Source: Bacillus marasmi
GTDB taxonomy: Bacteria; Bacillota; Bacilli; Bacillales; Cytobacillaceae
Length of the DNA: 64,000 nt
Direction of reading: 5' to 3'
NCBI RefSeq assembly: GCF_902168435.1
Contig: NZ_LR656166.1
Coordinates: 292,363-356,362, forward strand
The translations under genes and the position numbers were made by a program. Of the stretch, positions 37,167 through 46,587 are shown piece by piece. How positions within the stretch are numbered: position 1 is the first letter of the stretch; each line of letters starts with the position of its first letter. The notes under the pieces are model-generated. The model was not told the DNA's origin, did not search any database, and saw nothing but the letters and a program-made list of their open reading frames with translations.

Positions 37167-37352
37167 ATAATAAAGAAGCCTAGTCCGAAATTAAATGAAC
37201 TAAGCTATTCTCTGTATATATTTTTCCTAGCTGGATTTGATTATGAATCTTTGTATCTTCCAAAGTTCGACACTTTTTGAATATTATTAATGGTTTTGTA
37301 AGAAATACCCAGTATAATAAAAGCAGATAACAAGAAAGCAGGGGCGGTAGTC

Positions 37353-39260
37353 ATGTATCTATTTCAACTAAATATATCTAATTTTAGAAAGTACGGAATT
37401 AAACCAAGTGTAGATGGGACAGTTATTCCAGGACTATGTTTAAATCTTAATCCCAAACTAAATCTTATTGTTGGTGAAAACGATGGCGGAAAAACAGCTA
37501 TCATTGATGCGGTAAAGATGGTCCTTAGTACGCAAAGCAACGATTTTATTAAGCCAGAAGTAGAAGACTTTTATCTTGAGCCTGGAAAGGAAGAAAAATT
37601 CAGGTGCAGTGAATTTAGAATTGAATGCATCTTTAAGGGATTAAGTGATGCAGAAGCAAAAAACTTTTTGGAGTGGTTGAGCTTTGAAGAAACTGCTGGA
37701 GAAACCACATTTTATCTAAAGTTAACTTTTGCTGCAAAAAGGGAAGGTAAAAATATTTATTACGATATCAAAGCTGGTTCTCATGAAGAAGGCTCACAAA
37801 TGGACGGAAAAGCGCGGGAACTATTGAGAACAACTTATCTTAAGCCACTAAGAGATTCAGAGAGAGAGTTAGGCTCCAGGAGAAACTCACGACTATCACA
37901 GATTCTGTACAATCATGATGCATTTAGTAATGAAGAAAATCATCAATTAATTAAGATTATCCAAGATGCCAACAATTCAATTAGTAACTACTTCAAAGGG
38001 TTAGATGGGCATGGTAATGAGATTGCCGATGTAGAAGGGAAAAAGTTACTAGAAGAACTAAACAGCTATTTAAATAAATTTTCAAGGGAAGGTAATCTTC
38101 TTAAGACAAACTTTAATATTGCTGATACGAAATTAAAATCAATACTAGAGAAACTGAGTCTTCTGCTCCAAAATAATAAAGCTGGTTTAGGCTCTCAAAA
38201 TTTACTATTTATTGCAACGGAACTACTCTTGTTAAAAAGAGAGAATTTTAGTGGGTTAAAACTAGCTTTAATTGAGGAGATAGAAGCACATTTACATCCT
38301 CAATCCCAGTCGTTATTAATAGAATATTTAGAGTCTGTTTGCAATGAATCATCCATTCAAATGATACTCACCACACACAGTCCAAATCTTGCTTCAAAAG
38401 TGAATGTGGAAAATCTAATTATTTGTAAAAGCTCTGGTGTCTTTAACATGGGGTCTAAGTATACTAAATTAAGGGTTGGGGACTACTTATTTCTTCAAAG
38501 ATTTTTAGATGTAACAAAATCTAACTTATTTTTTGCAAATGGAATTATTATTGTGGAAGGAGATGCTGAAAACATACTCATTCCAACCCTTTCTCAAATA
38601 CTTGGAATCTCACTTTCAAAGTATGGGATTTCTGTAATCAATGTAGGTAGCACTGCGTTTTTGAGATACTCAAATATCTTCTTAAGAGAAAACGATGCAG
38701 AAAATATGGGTATCCCTGTAGCCTGTGTGACTGATTTGGATGTTAAACCTTCCATAAGTGCCTCAACTTATAAAATAGGAGACAGAGATAATGTTACCTA
38801 TGAAGAGGCAAAAAATTACCACAAACAGAGAAAAGAAGAACTATATACAAAGGATGAAATAAAGTGCTTTGTCTCGGACGCATGGACACTAGAATATTGT
38901 ATTGCAGCAGGTGAATTTCAACATGAATTTTTTATAGCAATTAAGTTTGCAGAATACATCGAGAATAGTGAGAAATATGGACTTACCGAGGAGAAAAAGG
39001 CAGCGGGTATAGAGTTTGTGGAAGGCGAATTATCAAAATGGAAACAGGAACAACGAACCGATGAAGCAATTGCCTACGCTATCTATAATGACTATATGCT
39101 CGACAAAAAAATCTCAAAAGCAATTGTAGCTCAATGCTTTGCCGAAATTCTTTCTAGTCTTGACCCAACTGAAACTAAAGAAAGAATTAAAAAGGATGAG
39201 AACTTTTCTTACCTCGTAAATGCAATTAAGTTTGCTGCGAAATTAGGTGAAGAAGTATGA
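37353..39260 (+). CDS. gajA: GajA-like OLD-family ATPase/TOPRIM nuclease (Gabija)
   Basis: A 635-aa protein. ATPase: Walker A VGENDGGKT near 44, Walker B EEIEAHLHPQSQ near 308, and TTHSPNLAS. TOPRIM: VEGDAENILIPT near 405 and TDLD near 460. In Gabija, GajA tetramers nick phage DNA when nucleotide levels fall. It is longer than the reference B. cereus protein as I recall it. The downstream UvrD-type gene overlaps by ATGA, the usual GajA-GajB layout. ATG at 37353 follows GCAGGGGCGG. Other OLD-helicase pairs would look similar. Confidence 0.82.
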   Translation: MYLFQLNISNFRKYGIKPSVDGTVIPGLCLNLNPKLNLIVGENDGGKTAIIDAVKMVLSTQSNDFIKPEVEDFYLEPGKEEKFRCSEFRIECIFKGLSDAEAKNFLEWLSFEETAGETTFYLKLTFAAKREGKNIYYDIKAGSHEEGSQMDGKARELLRTTYLKPLRDSERELGSRRNSRLSQILYNHDAFSNEENHQLIKIIQDANNSISNYFKGLDGHGNEIADVEGKKLLEELNSYLNKFSREGNLLKTNFNIADTKLKSILEKLSLLLQNNKAGLGSQNLLFIATELLLLKRENFSGLKLALIEEIEAHLHPQSQSLLIEYLESVCNESSIQMILTTHSPNLASKVNVENLIICKSSGVFNMGSKYTKLRVGDYLFLQRFLDVTKSNLFFANGIIIVEGDAENILIPTLSQILGISLSKYGISVINVGSTAFLRYSNIFLRENDAENMGIPVACVTDLDVKPSISASTYKIGDRDNVTYEEAKNYHKQRKEELYTKDEIKCFVSDAWTLEYCIAAGEFQHEFFIAIKFAEYIENSEKYGLTEEKKAAGIEFVEGELSKWKQEQRTDEAIAYAIYNDYMLDKKISKAIVAQCFAEILSSLDPTETKERIKKDENFSYLVNAIKFAAKLGEEV

Positions 39261-41185
39261 TTTCGATTTCAACAGAGGATATCATGAAGGCAGAATCCCT
39301 CTTTTTACCCAATGGAGATACGTTTAGTGAAGAAAAACGGAGCATACTATGTTGCTTAGAGTCTAAAGATATTGTGGCATGCCCAGGAAGTGGTAAAACA
39401 ACTACTCTATTAGCGAAGTTGTCTATAATTGGAGACCATTTGCATGAATTGAATAATAAAGGTATCTGTGTACTAACGCATACAAACATCGCTATTGATG
39501 AAATAAGGGAAAGATTGAATGCCGATAGTAAGAAGTTGTTTGATTATCCAAACTACTTTGGCACAATACAATCCTTTATAAATCAGTATTTAGCTCTTCC
39601 CTTCTTTAGAAATCAATACAATAAAAACGTGGTATCTGTTGATGACGAAAAATATTTTGAAGAAGTTAAAAAGCGATATTATACATTGGAATATGGAGTA
39701 AGATATGGGCTAATAAAAACATTTAAAACTCAGGAAAATGTATTTAAGTATTTAAATGATATTCATTTCCATCCGGGGAATGATACATTAGTTAACGGAA
39801 TGGGAAAACCTTTATATAAGTCAGAAGGAAAAATATCAATTGCTTTAATGGAACTGAAAAAGGGAATTATTGAAGATGGAATATTAAGTTATCATGACGC
39901 TTATTATTTGGCGCTCAAATATATGGACAAATGTGAAAGCCAGCTAAGAAGTTTTTTTTCTGAACGATTTGCTATTGTTTTTATTGATGAAATGCAGGAT
40001 ACTTCGCCATTACAGCTTAACATTCTCAATCGAGTGTTTGATAAAGAGAAAGTAATAATGCAAAGGTTTGGGGACCCGAATCAGGCAATCTATGGAGATT
40101 CTGAAGGAATGGCTTGGGATATTGGACAAGACCCCTTAAAAATTACGAATAGTAACAGAAATTCTCCTGTAATTAGTAAGTTGATTGCTCCCTTTGAACT
40201 TTTGGAGTCTGGAATGAATGGAAATGACCAACTAGCAGTTATATCTCCTAAGATTATTGTATATGATACAGAAAATATTAATGAGGTTTTGCCGCGATTT
40301 GCTAATTTAATAATCTCAAATCGGGTACACAACATAGGAAACAATAAATTTAAAGCTGTGGGAAGAATCGGTAAAGATAAGGGTGATGAGAGAATAAAAA
40401 TCCCAAGCTATTTTCAAGAATACATTCAAAAAAGGAGCGCTGTAGGACCAAAGTTTGTTTCGGATTATTTAAACAAACGTTTTATTGACCCGCATAGTGA
40501 TTCTGATGTAAAAACATATCGAAATGCTATTTTAGCAGCATTGTTACGCATGGTTTCTATCCTAGGCATTAGAACTGACAGAGGAACATACTATTCAAAA
40601 AAATCCTTTTTAACCAAAGTTAAAGAACATGACCCAATGTTATATGATACTATTCAAGGTGAATTAATGAAGTGGTGTTTAAAGGTAAGAAAAGAGGAAG
40701 TTGTAAGAGAGGAATTCATCGAGTTTAGTAAGGAAATAATTACACTTTTGTTTGGTAATCAACCCTTTGAAAAATTGAAATCTTTTTTTGAAGGTACCCA
40801 ATTCGAAGTAGAGGCAAGTCAATTGTCATTAAATATATTCTCATATACTTGTGATGAGGGGATAACTATTAATATTGATATTGATACAATTGCTGGTGTA
40901 AAAGGTGAAACACATACCGCAACCCTCTATTTAGAAACGTTTCATTATAATTATGATGTGGGTAGCCTAATTAATTCATTTAAAGGCTACAAAAAAGAAA
41001 AAAGGGGGAAGAGGGAGCAAGCTGCCTTAAAAAATGCTTATGTTGCCATGTCCAGACCATCACATCTACTTTGTGTTGCAGCTCAAAGGTCATCTATAGA
41101 AGGGCATGAAGAAGAATTGAAAGAAGCAGGTTGGGAAATCGTCGAGGTAATACCGCCGATAATTAAGGTAAGCATAAGCTCATAA
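39257..41185 (+). CDS. gajB: GajB-like UvrD-family helicase (Gabija)
   Basis: A 642-aa superfamily 1 helicase: motif I CPGSGKTTT near 40, motif II FIDEMQDTSPLQL near 245, motif III GDPNQAIYG, motif V-like GVKGETHTATLYLET near 555 and motif VI AYVAMSRP near 595. GajB senses DNA ends or NTP use and activates GajA. It is about 150 residues longer than the reference GajB, as I recall. Start overlaps gajA by 4 bases. A 207-base gap follows, with nothing recognised in it. Confidence 0.82.
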   Translation: MISISTEDIMKAESLFLPNGDTFSEEKRSILCCLESKDIVACPGSGKTTTLLAKLSIIGDHLHELNNKGICVLTHTNIAIDEIRERLNADSKKLFDYPNYFGTIQSFINQYLALPFFRNQYNKNVVSVDDEKYFEEVKKRYYTLEYGVRYGLIKTFKTQENVFKYLNDIHFHPGNDTLVNGMGKPLYKSEGKISIALMELKKGIIEDGILSYHDAYYLALKYMDKCESQLRSFFSERFAIVFIDEMQDTSPLQLNILNRVFDKEKVIMQRFGDPNQAIYGDSEGMAWDIGQDPLKITNSNRNSPVISKLIAPFELLESGMNGNDQLAVISPKIIVYDTENINEVLPRFANLIISNRVHNIGNNKFKAVGRIGKDKGDERIKIPSYFQEYIQKRSAVGPKFVSDYLNKRFIDPHSDSDVKTYRNAILAALLRMVSILGIRTDRGTYYSKKSFLTKVKEHDPMLYDTIQGELMKWCLKVRKEEVVREEFIEFSKEIITLLFGNQPFEKLKSFFEGTQFEVEASQLSLNIFSYTCDEGITINIDIDTIAGVKGETHTATLYLETFHYNYDVGSLINSFKGYKKEKRGKREQAALKNAYVAMSRPSHLLCVAAQRSSIEGHEEELKEAGWEIVEVIPPIIKVSISS

Positions 41186-41392
41186 CTGTAAGAAAGCAAT
41201 CAAATTTCAACTTGGATGTCTTTACCATTGGAATGATGGTTTTAGCTGTAATATCGAGTAGTTTAGTTTCCATTCTTAATTGGAACCGGTTAATATTGTG
41301 ACTATCCTTTTAATAAATTTATTAGCTTAGATATAAAAAATGAAGAAAACGTAAAGTGAATAGGGTTTGAGGAATCTAGTGAGGTGAGCTAA

Positions 41393-42817
41393 ATGAATAA
41401 AATCGAAAAGGAAAATTTAGGAATATGGTTTTTGCCATCAAGTCCCACTGAGAGACTTTCAGGAACATTGATTATTGATGATGATAATGGTTGTAAGTTA
41501 AAGATGGCTCATAACTTTGGGGGATTTTCTGGCATAGGAATTGATAATTTACCTGTAATTCATGGCATATTGTCAAATGGAAAAAAAGTAACACTAATAG
41601 ACTCAACTAAAACAAATCAACAATGGGCATTCCCAGGCTTTCCTGTGACAATTTTATCTTGTAGATTAGCTGTTATAGGTGGATTTTATCAAGATGAAAA
41701 AGATATAATAATTTCCGAAATGAAAGCTACGTATGAACACTTAAATTTCTGGTTGAATAAAAATCCATTTGAGATAATAAGTCGTCAAAATGAAATCTAT
41801 ATGAATTATAAGATGCCCGAAGTTATTAAAAGTGAAATTGGCAATTTAGGTATAGAGTTTACTTATAGGGTGAGTGCCACAGGGGACCAATATAGTAAAT
41901 TTGAATTGACCCAAACAGAATTTGTAAGATTTCTTTTTAAAGAGAACACACATTATAGGGCAGCAATTGATGAAGTATATGATTTTTCTAGTTTTTTAAC
42001 TCTTTGTATTGGTAAGAAGGTAGGTAATAAAAATTTTTATGCTAAAGATATAGATGGTAATGATATTATTCTCTTATTTAAATTACAAATGGAAAATTCC
42101 CAAAAAATAAGAGAGCATGATATTTTTATTAAATTCTCTTACATCGAAGAAACATTTGAAACATGCCTACAGGCATGGAATGCAAAAAAAGCGCTACTAG
42201 AGCCAATTATTATTTACTTTGTTGAAGCACATGAAAGAGGATTTCATGTTCCTTTATCTTTTCTTAAAGTGGTACAAGCTATAGAAGCCTTTTCAAGAAG
42301 GATGAGAAACAATAAGATTTGGACTGAAGAAGAGTTTAAAGAAAAAGTTGATAGGATTGTAGCGCAATTGCAGGATGATGAAGATAAAAAGCTTATCTCT
42401 GGAATTCTTTCAAATGAACCAAGATTAAGACAAAGGTTAACAGACTTATTTGCAGAAGTTAATGATATTTTTGAAATTTCTTCTAAAAAGAGAAAATCAT
42501 ATACAAATAAAATAGTGGATACTCGCAATTATTTTACCCATTTCGATGAAGCACTAAAACCTAACGTTCTTGATGTGGATATGATGTACTATTTAACTGG
42601 GTATTTAAAGCTTGTATTACGGGTGCTACTATTGAGAGAATTAGGGATGGATAATGACCTTATTAAATGTCGTATGATTGATAGTCAAGAATTATTAAAT
42701 ATAAAAGAGGGATTAGGACTCATCCCACCGATAGAATTGATGAAAATAGAGATTAAAGATGTTACCGAGGATGATTCAAAAGAGAATTCTACAGACTCTA
42801 CAATAACTGAATCATAA
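41393..42817 (+). CDS. ApeA-like HEPN anti-phage protein
   Basis: A 474-aa protein. The N-terminal 240 residues match the ApeA N-terminal domain pattern (GIWFLPSSPTERLSGTLII, GFSGIGIDNLPVIHG). The C-terminal half is a HEPN domain with the RNxxxH ribonuclease motif TRNYFTHFD (R378, N379, H383). ApeA is a single-gene defence system in which HEPN cleavage of RNA (tRNA in known cases) stops phage growth. A bidirectional terminator follows. Name from domain resemblance only. Confidence 0.78.
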   Translation: MNKIEKENLGIWFLPSSPTERLSGTLIIDDDNGCKLKMAHNFGGFSGIGIDNLPVIHGILSNGKKVTLIDSTKTNQQWAFPGFPVTILSCRLAVIGGFYQDEKDIIISEMKATYEHLNFWLNKNPFEIISRQNEIYMNYKMPEVIKSEIGNLGIEFTYRVSATGDQYSKFELTQTEFVRFLFKENTHYRAAIDEVYDFSSFLTLCIGKKVGNKNFYAKDIDGNDIILLFKLQMENSQKIREHDIFIKFSYIEETFETCLQAWNAKKALLEPIIIYFVEAHERGFHVPLSFLKVVQAIEAFSRRMRNNKIWTEEEFKEKVDRIVAQLQDDEDKKLISGILSNEPRLRQRLTDLFAEVNDIFEISSKKRKSYTNKIVDTRNYFTHFDEALKPNVLDVDMMYYLTGYLKLVLRVLLLRELGMDNDLIKCRMIDSQELLNIKEGLGLIPPIELMKIEIKDVTEDDSKENSTDSTITES

Positions 42818-42872
42818 CTAATTAGCTATGTTAAAATATAATGTTAATACTTTAGATAAAAAGAAGACCATT

Positions 42873-42914
42873 AAATGTGAAAAAAAGGACCAATTCGGTC
42901 CTTTTTCCACATTT
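42873..42914. terminator. Bidirectional terminator after the HEPN gene
   Basis: AAAAAGGACC pairs with GGTCCTTTTT and the stem extends outward (AAATGTG with CACATTT). T tails occur on both strands. Confidence 0.85.
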
Positions 42915-42997
42915 ACCAGCAGTTATATCCAACTCTATTGCGTGTGCAAGATTAATTATGTTAGTTCTTTTGTCGAATACCATTGAGCAATAAGATA

Positions 42998-43318
42998 CTA
43001 CTGTTCTTTAATAAATATTTTGTATTTTCCATTACTAATAGCGAAACCTTCATCAATTAATATCGGCACAACATAAGATGCTATTGCTGTCTTTGTAATA
43101 TTCGCCATCAGCCATTCACCTAAGCTATTTTTCGGAGGATTAGTTCTAGAAGCACCAATTGCCAAGGTCTGACCGTTAAACTTTTCGAGAAGTGAAGAAT
43201 ATTGACTGTCGGTAACTTTAATCTTCCAGCCTTCTCCAAAATAGATGATGGTGCCATTTTTTACGGAACCATCGTACTTAAATGGCTTTTGTTTTACTAA
43301 GGTACGTAGTTCTTTCAT
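42998..43318 (-). CDS. Small protein paired with the CoiA-like gene, 106 aa
   Basis: A soluble alpha/beta protein: basic start (KQKPFKYDGSVKNG), strands TIIYFGEGWKIKV, and a central SLGEWLMANI followed by helix. It lies 27 bases downstream of the CoiA-like gene on the same strand and is probably co-transcribed. No family recognised. Confidence 0.6.
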   Translation of the reverse strand: MKELRTLVKQKPFKYDGSVKNGTIIYFGEGWKIKVTDSQYSSLLEKFNGQTLAIGASRTNPPKNSLGEWLMANITKTAIASYVVPILIDEGFAISNGKYKIFIKEQ

Positions 43319-43345
43319 TGGTATTCACCCCTTCAATCGACCTCT

Positions 43346-44659
43346 TTATTTATTACGGGTCGAAATGAAATTTTGCAGAACTGTTCTTAATTCACCAAAT
43401 GATTTACAATCATGCTTCACAAACAAATCCCAGACAACATCTGAATTTTTGTAACCAATCACGGGCATGAACGTGGTCCATAATTCCATTTGTTGTGATT
43501 GGGTTAAGCCGATTCGTTTTTTTAGAAGCAATTTAAGGCTATCATAAGAAGATACTCTCATTGTTTCTAGGTTACTGTTTAATTTTTGCTCAGATATTTG
43601 CTTTAGGATTTTTCGGCGCTGCTCCTCTTGTTCCAACCTTTGCTGCATTAATTTTTGCCTTTTTTCTTCCTCTTGCTGCTGCCGTTTTTTTTCAATTCTT
43701 TGTTGCTCATAAAAATCGAATTGTAGCTGCTTGAATTTTTGAATAAATTCATTTTGGTACTGAGCTTCTAGTGTGGGGTTCCTCAAAAGGAATTCATTTT
43801 TTATTAGAACCGCATCAGAAAATGGAATTTCATATCCGTCCCCTAGAAGGAATGCCCGGTAAGGCTTTACAAGATGGTCTTTTAAGAACCGTTGGACTTT
43901 GACTACAATTCGGTCCTCGTTAGAATAAATGTAATACATGCTTAGAACATCAATTGCAATGTTTTCCGTGGATACAGGATAATTAAAATATTTAAAAAAC
44001 ATTGTGTCCTTCATAAGGGAAGCAAGTAAAGAATCCCATTCTCTATCTTGATTTGTTTTTGCCGCAATTGTCAATTCAGCATCCCACAACACTATGGAAT
44101 TTTTTTCTCTTTCAATTGCTTGTTCCTTCTTTTCTACAAACCAAATAGGTTCTATACCTTGTTCCAGAAAGTATTGATGCCTTTTGCTGATTGTATTTGA
44201 AAGTTTATTATCAACTAACGAATTTACGTTGGTAATCACTGAAAGTGCAAATTCCCTATCGGCAACCTTTACCCAAATATCCGGAAATTCTTTCAAGTCG
44301 GGTTTTGCCCTGAAGCCATAGTCGACTTTAATCATTGTATTATTCTTAGCCTGATTCGAGATTTCATCATGAAGAATGGCTTGAATAGTATTATGAACAC
44401 TTGTTTCCCTTTCAATCTGGCGTCTATACCTTTTCTCTGCCTGGTCAATTTTCCTAGATTCTTCACAAGCTTCAGAATGCTGATGTGAAAAATATATTCC
44501 TTTTGTGTCGCCGTATTTTACTATTAGTTTTGCTTTACAATGGGGGCATTGGAAAATGTCTTTATCTGCTAACTTCTTAAAATTATTCACTTCTTCTTTG
44601 GTTGCAGAATATGGAAGTTTGTATAATTCGTTATCAATTACATGAAGAGCCTCTCTCAA
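43346..44659 (-). CDS. CoiA-like nuclease-domain protein
   Basis: A 437-aa protein. An N-terminal zinc-finger-like patch (C38, C41, H59, H61, C65 in CPHCKAKL and YFSHQHSEAC) is followed by a CoiA-type region, a degenerate PD-(D/E)XK nuclease (VDYGFRAKPDLKEFPDIWV, then LSVITNVNS) around residues 80-180. A long coiled coil rich in Gln, Arg and Lys spans about 315-370. CoiA is a transformation nuclease, but this divergent copy sits among defence genes. TTG at 44659 follows GAGGTGA. Confidence 0.72.
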   Translation of the reverse strand: MREALHVIDNELYKLPYSATKEEVNNFKKLADKDIFQCPHCKAKLIVKYGDTKGIYFSHQHSEACEESRKIDQAEKRYRRQIERETSVHNTIQAILHDEISNQAKNNTMIKVDYGFRAKPDLKEFPDIWVKVADREFALSVITNVNSLVDNKLSNTISKRHQYFLEQGIEPIWFVEKKEQAIEREKNSIVLWDAELTIAAKTNQDREWDSLLASLMKDTMFFKYFNYPVSTENIAIDVLSMYYIYSNEDRIVVKVQRFLKDHLVKPYRAFLLGDGYEIPFSDAVLIKNEFLLRNPTLEAQYQNEFIQKFKQLQFDFYEQQRIEKKRQQQEEEKRQKLMQQRLEQEEQRRKILKQISEQKLNSNLETMRVSSYDSLKLLLKKRIGLTQSQQMELWTTFMPVIGYKNSDVVWDLFVKHDCKSFGELRTVLQNFISTRNK

Positions 44660-44903
44660 AAATCTTCACCTCAGTTTCCCTTTTTTTCAAGAATCATATA
44701 TTACTAGAAGGAAGTCAATATGCAACTATATGAAAATATTATGGATACTGGTGAAGAGATTCCTTATAACATTATTAAGACAAGGGGATAGACTGTGAGG
44801 TTCCAAATTCAATTATTTCGGAGTAGGGATATTTTTGGAAAAGGTATATTTTGAATCTTCATGAAATTTATACAAGTAATAGTCTATTCACGGTACGCAT
44901 CAT

Positions 44904-44949
44904 AAATAGCCATATATCATTGATTTTTTAATCAGATATACGGCTATTT
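44904..44949. terminator. Hairpin at the end of the IS66 remnant
   Basis: AAATAGCC pairs with GGCTATTT and the inner ATATATC with GATATA; it immediately follows the remnant stop codon on the reverse strand. Confidence 0.6.
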
Positions 44950-45164
44950 TATATTCCACATTGAGCCTGGATCATTTTTGACCAAGGCAAATATTGTTTT
45001 AATATTTCTGGATTTCTGTGAATATCAAGATTCGGAAGATCCGTCAATAACTTCACAAGGTATTGATAAAAATCTACGCCGTTCGCTTTGGCTGTTTCTG
45101 CGATACTCAAACAAATTGCGTTGGCTTTTGTACCAGCTTCACTAACAGAGTGGAGCTAGTTTTT
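44949..45164 (-). pseudogene. IS66-type transposase remnant, C-terminal end
   Basis: The reverse strand reads HSVSEAGTKANAICLSIAET, then AKANGVDFYQYLVKLLTDLP and NPEILKQYLPW before TAA at 44951-44949. That is the usual C-terminus of IS66 transposases. An in-frame TAG at 45158-45156 replaces the Trp of a GRKNWL-type motif. Further upstream the frame is lost at a 13-bp palindrome. Everything else of the IS is gone. Confidence 0.75.
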
Positions 45165-45194
45165 GCGGTTATGTTCTTGAAAACATAACCGCAA
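45163..45194. repeat. Perfect 13-bp inverted repeat
   Basis: TTGCGGTTATGTT pairs with AACATAACCGCAA around a 6-base centre, exactly where the IS66 remnant breaks off. It may be the end of another mobile element. Confidence 0.6.
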
Positions 45195-45413
45195 TGTTTG
45201 GCTTAGCCTGGTAAATCCCCTGACAAACAGTGGTTAAAACATGGCAAAGGTGGTAAAATCCCTTGGCTGTAATCACTCATATCTAGTTCCTTTTTACATT
45301 GAATGATTGCAAAGGTCGCTTTAGGATTCTTTTCGAAAACAATAAAGTACTGGTAAATTCGTTAAAGAAGAAGATTTTATGGTTATTTGAAAATTTGATA
45401 AATGAAACTGATT

Positions 45414-45441
45414 ACTCCCCACAAGAAATATTGTGAGGAGT
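45414..45441 (-). terminator. Displaced terminator of the restriction gene
   Basis: ACTCCTCACAA pairs with TTGTGGGGAGT on the reverse strand. It is 28 bases beyond the ancestral stop codon of the restriction enzyme gene, from which it is now separated by the 2.8-kb IS. Confidence 0.55.
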
Positions 45442-45469
45442 AGTTTAATGTTTGAGATTAGGATTATTC

Positions 45470-45474
45470 AGTGG
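45470..45474. repeat. Target-site duplication, left
   Basis: AGTGG directly left of the IS21 end, identical to 48295-48299. Confidence 0.85.
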
Positions 45475-45634
45475 TGAGTATTGCAGATAGATTGAGCCAG
45501 TGGTGCGGAGCTTTAAGCCGTGGTTTGCGGATGAAAGAGCCAGTATTTGTGTGAAAGGGAGCCACTGTTAATAATGCATAAAATAATTTTACAGCCATTT
45601 GAACAGAGACCTGTTCAAATGGCTGCTTATCGTA

Positions 45635-45835
45635 TTATTTAAATCTTTTATTCTCTAACTCCTTGTCAATAATCTCAATTGCCCAACGAACAAGTTCATC
45701 AAGATTCAAATCCTCATCTCTGGCGCATATGCAGGAGGATAATAGCTTACTTTCAACTTGGTTCATCACTTCATTAGGTAAATATCTATGAAAAAAATAC
45801 TTAGCTATGCGATTCTCAACTTCTATTGGAATCAT
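45635..45835 (-). CDS. Small IS21 accessory protein, 66 aa
   Basis: The gene starts with an ATGA overlap on the istB stop codon, so it is translated with the transposition genes. The product is helical and acidic at the end (VENRIAKYFFHRYLP, then LVRWAIEIIDKELENK). No known function; the coupling argues that it is a real third gene of this element. Confidence 0.65.
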   Translation of the reverse strand: MIPIEVENRIAKYFFHRYLPNEVMNQVESKLLSSCICARDEDLNLDELVRWAIEIIDKELENKRFK

Positions 45836-46587
45836 TTAATTCCCGCCAATCCATGACGTTCTCTCATAGAGACATCCCCATCAACTAGAATCTTATATGA
45901 ATCTTGAACGATACGGTCGAGGATCGCATCAGCCACCTGTGCTTGTCCTAACTTAGAATGCCAACCTTCTGGGGAAAATTGAGAACAGAAAATAGTAGAT
46001 GCTCTTTTAAACCTTGCCTCAATAATTTCCAACACATGAAGTACATTTTCCTCAGAAAGATCTGTTAATAACCACTCATCTAGAATTAATAAATCAATCT
46101 TTCTATATTTTTGAATTAATTTCCGGAAGCTACCATCAGCTTCATATTTTGCTACAGCTAATTCATCAAGTAATTCAGGTAATCTAATATATTTTACTTT
46201 GTAAAATTGCCGACACGCATGAACCCCAAAGGCATTTGAAATCCACGTCTTTCCGTTGCCTGATGCACCCATTAGAATAATGTTATGATGATTTTGAATG
46301 TAATTTCCTGAGGCTAACTCTAGTATTAGGTTTTTATCTAAATTGCGGTCAGGATGATATTCTATATCTTCAATTGCTGCCATTGGTTCGTTAAATGTGG
46401 CCATTTTAATTAATCGCTCAAGCTTATTGGATTTGCGACGATCATACTCATAATCTACCATTAGGTTGAATCGATCATCAAAGTCCATTTTACGGTATTC
46501 TTTATTCTGATTTTGTTGCTGGTACATTTCTGCCATCGCACCCATTTTCATTTCTGTTAATTTTCGTAAAGTTTCTTGGTTCATCAT
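45832..46587 (-). CDS. istB: IS21 helper ATPase IstB
   Basis: A 251-aa AAA+ ATPase related to DnaC: Walker A GASGNGKTW near 107, Walker B LLILDEWLL near 168. IstB loads target DNA for the IstA transposase. The start overlaps the istA stop by 4 bases, giving translational coupling. Confidence 0.95.
   Translation of the reverse strand: MMNQETLRKLTEMKMGAMAEMYQQQNQNKEYRKMDFDDRFNLMVDYEYDRRKSNKLERLIKMATFNEPMAAIEDIEYHPDRNLDKNLILELASGNYIQNHHNIILMGASGNGKTWISNAFGVHACRQFYKVKYIRLPELLDELAVAKYEADGSFRKLIQKYRKIDLLILDEWLLTDLSEENVLHVLEIIEARFKRASTIFCSQFSPEGWHSKLGQAQVADAILDRIVQDSYKILVDGDVSMRERHGLAGIK

Noticed and set aside
45196-45290. Short reverse frame reading LPPLPCFNHCLSGDLPG
   Set aside because: It resembles degenerate mobile-element sequence but could not be assigned to a family.
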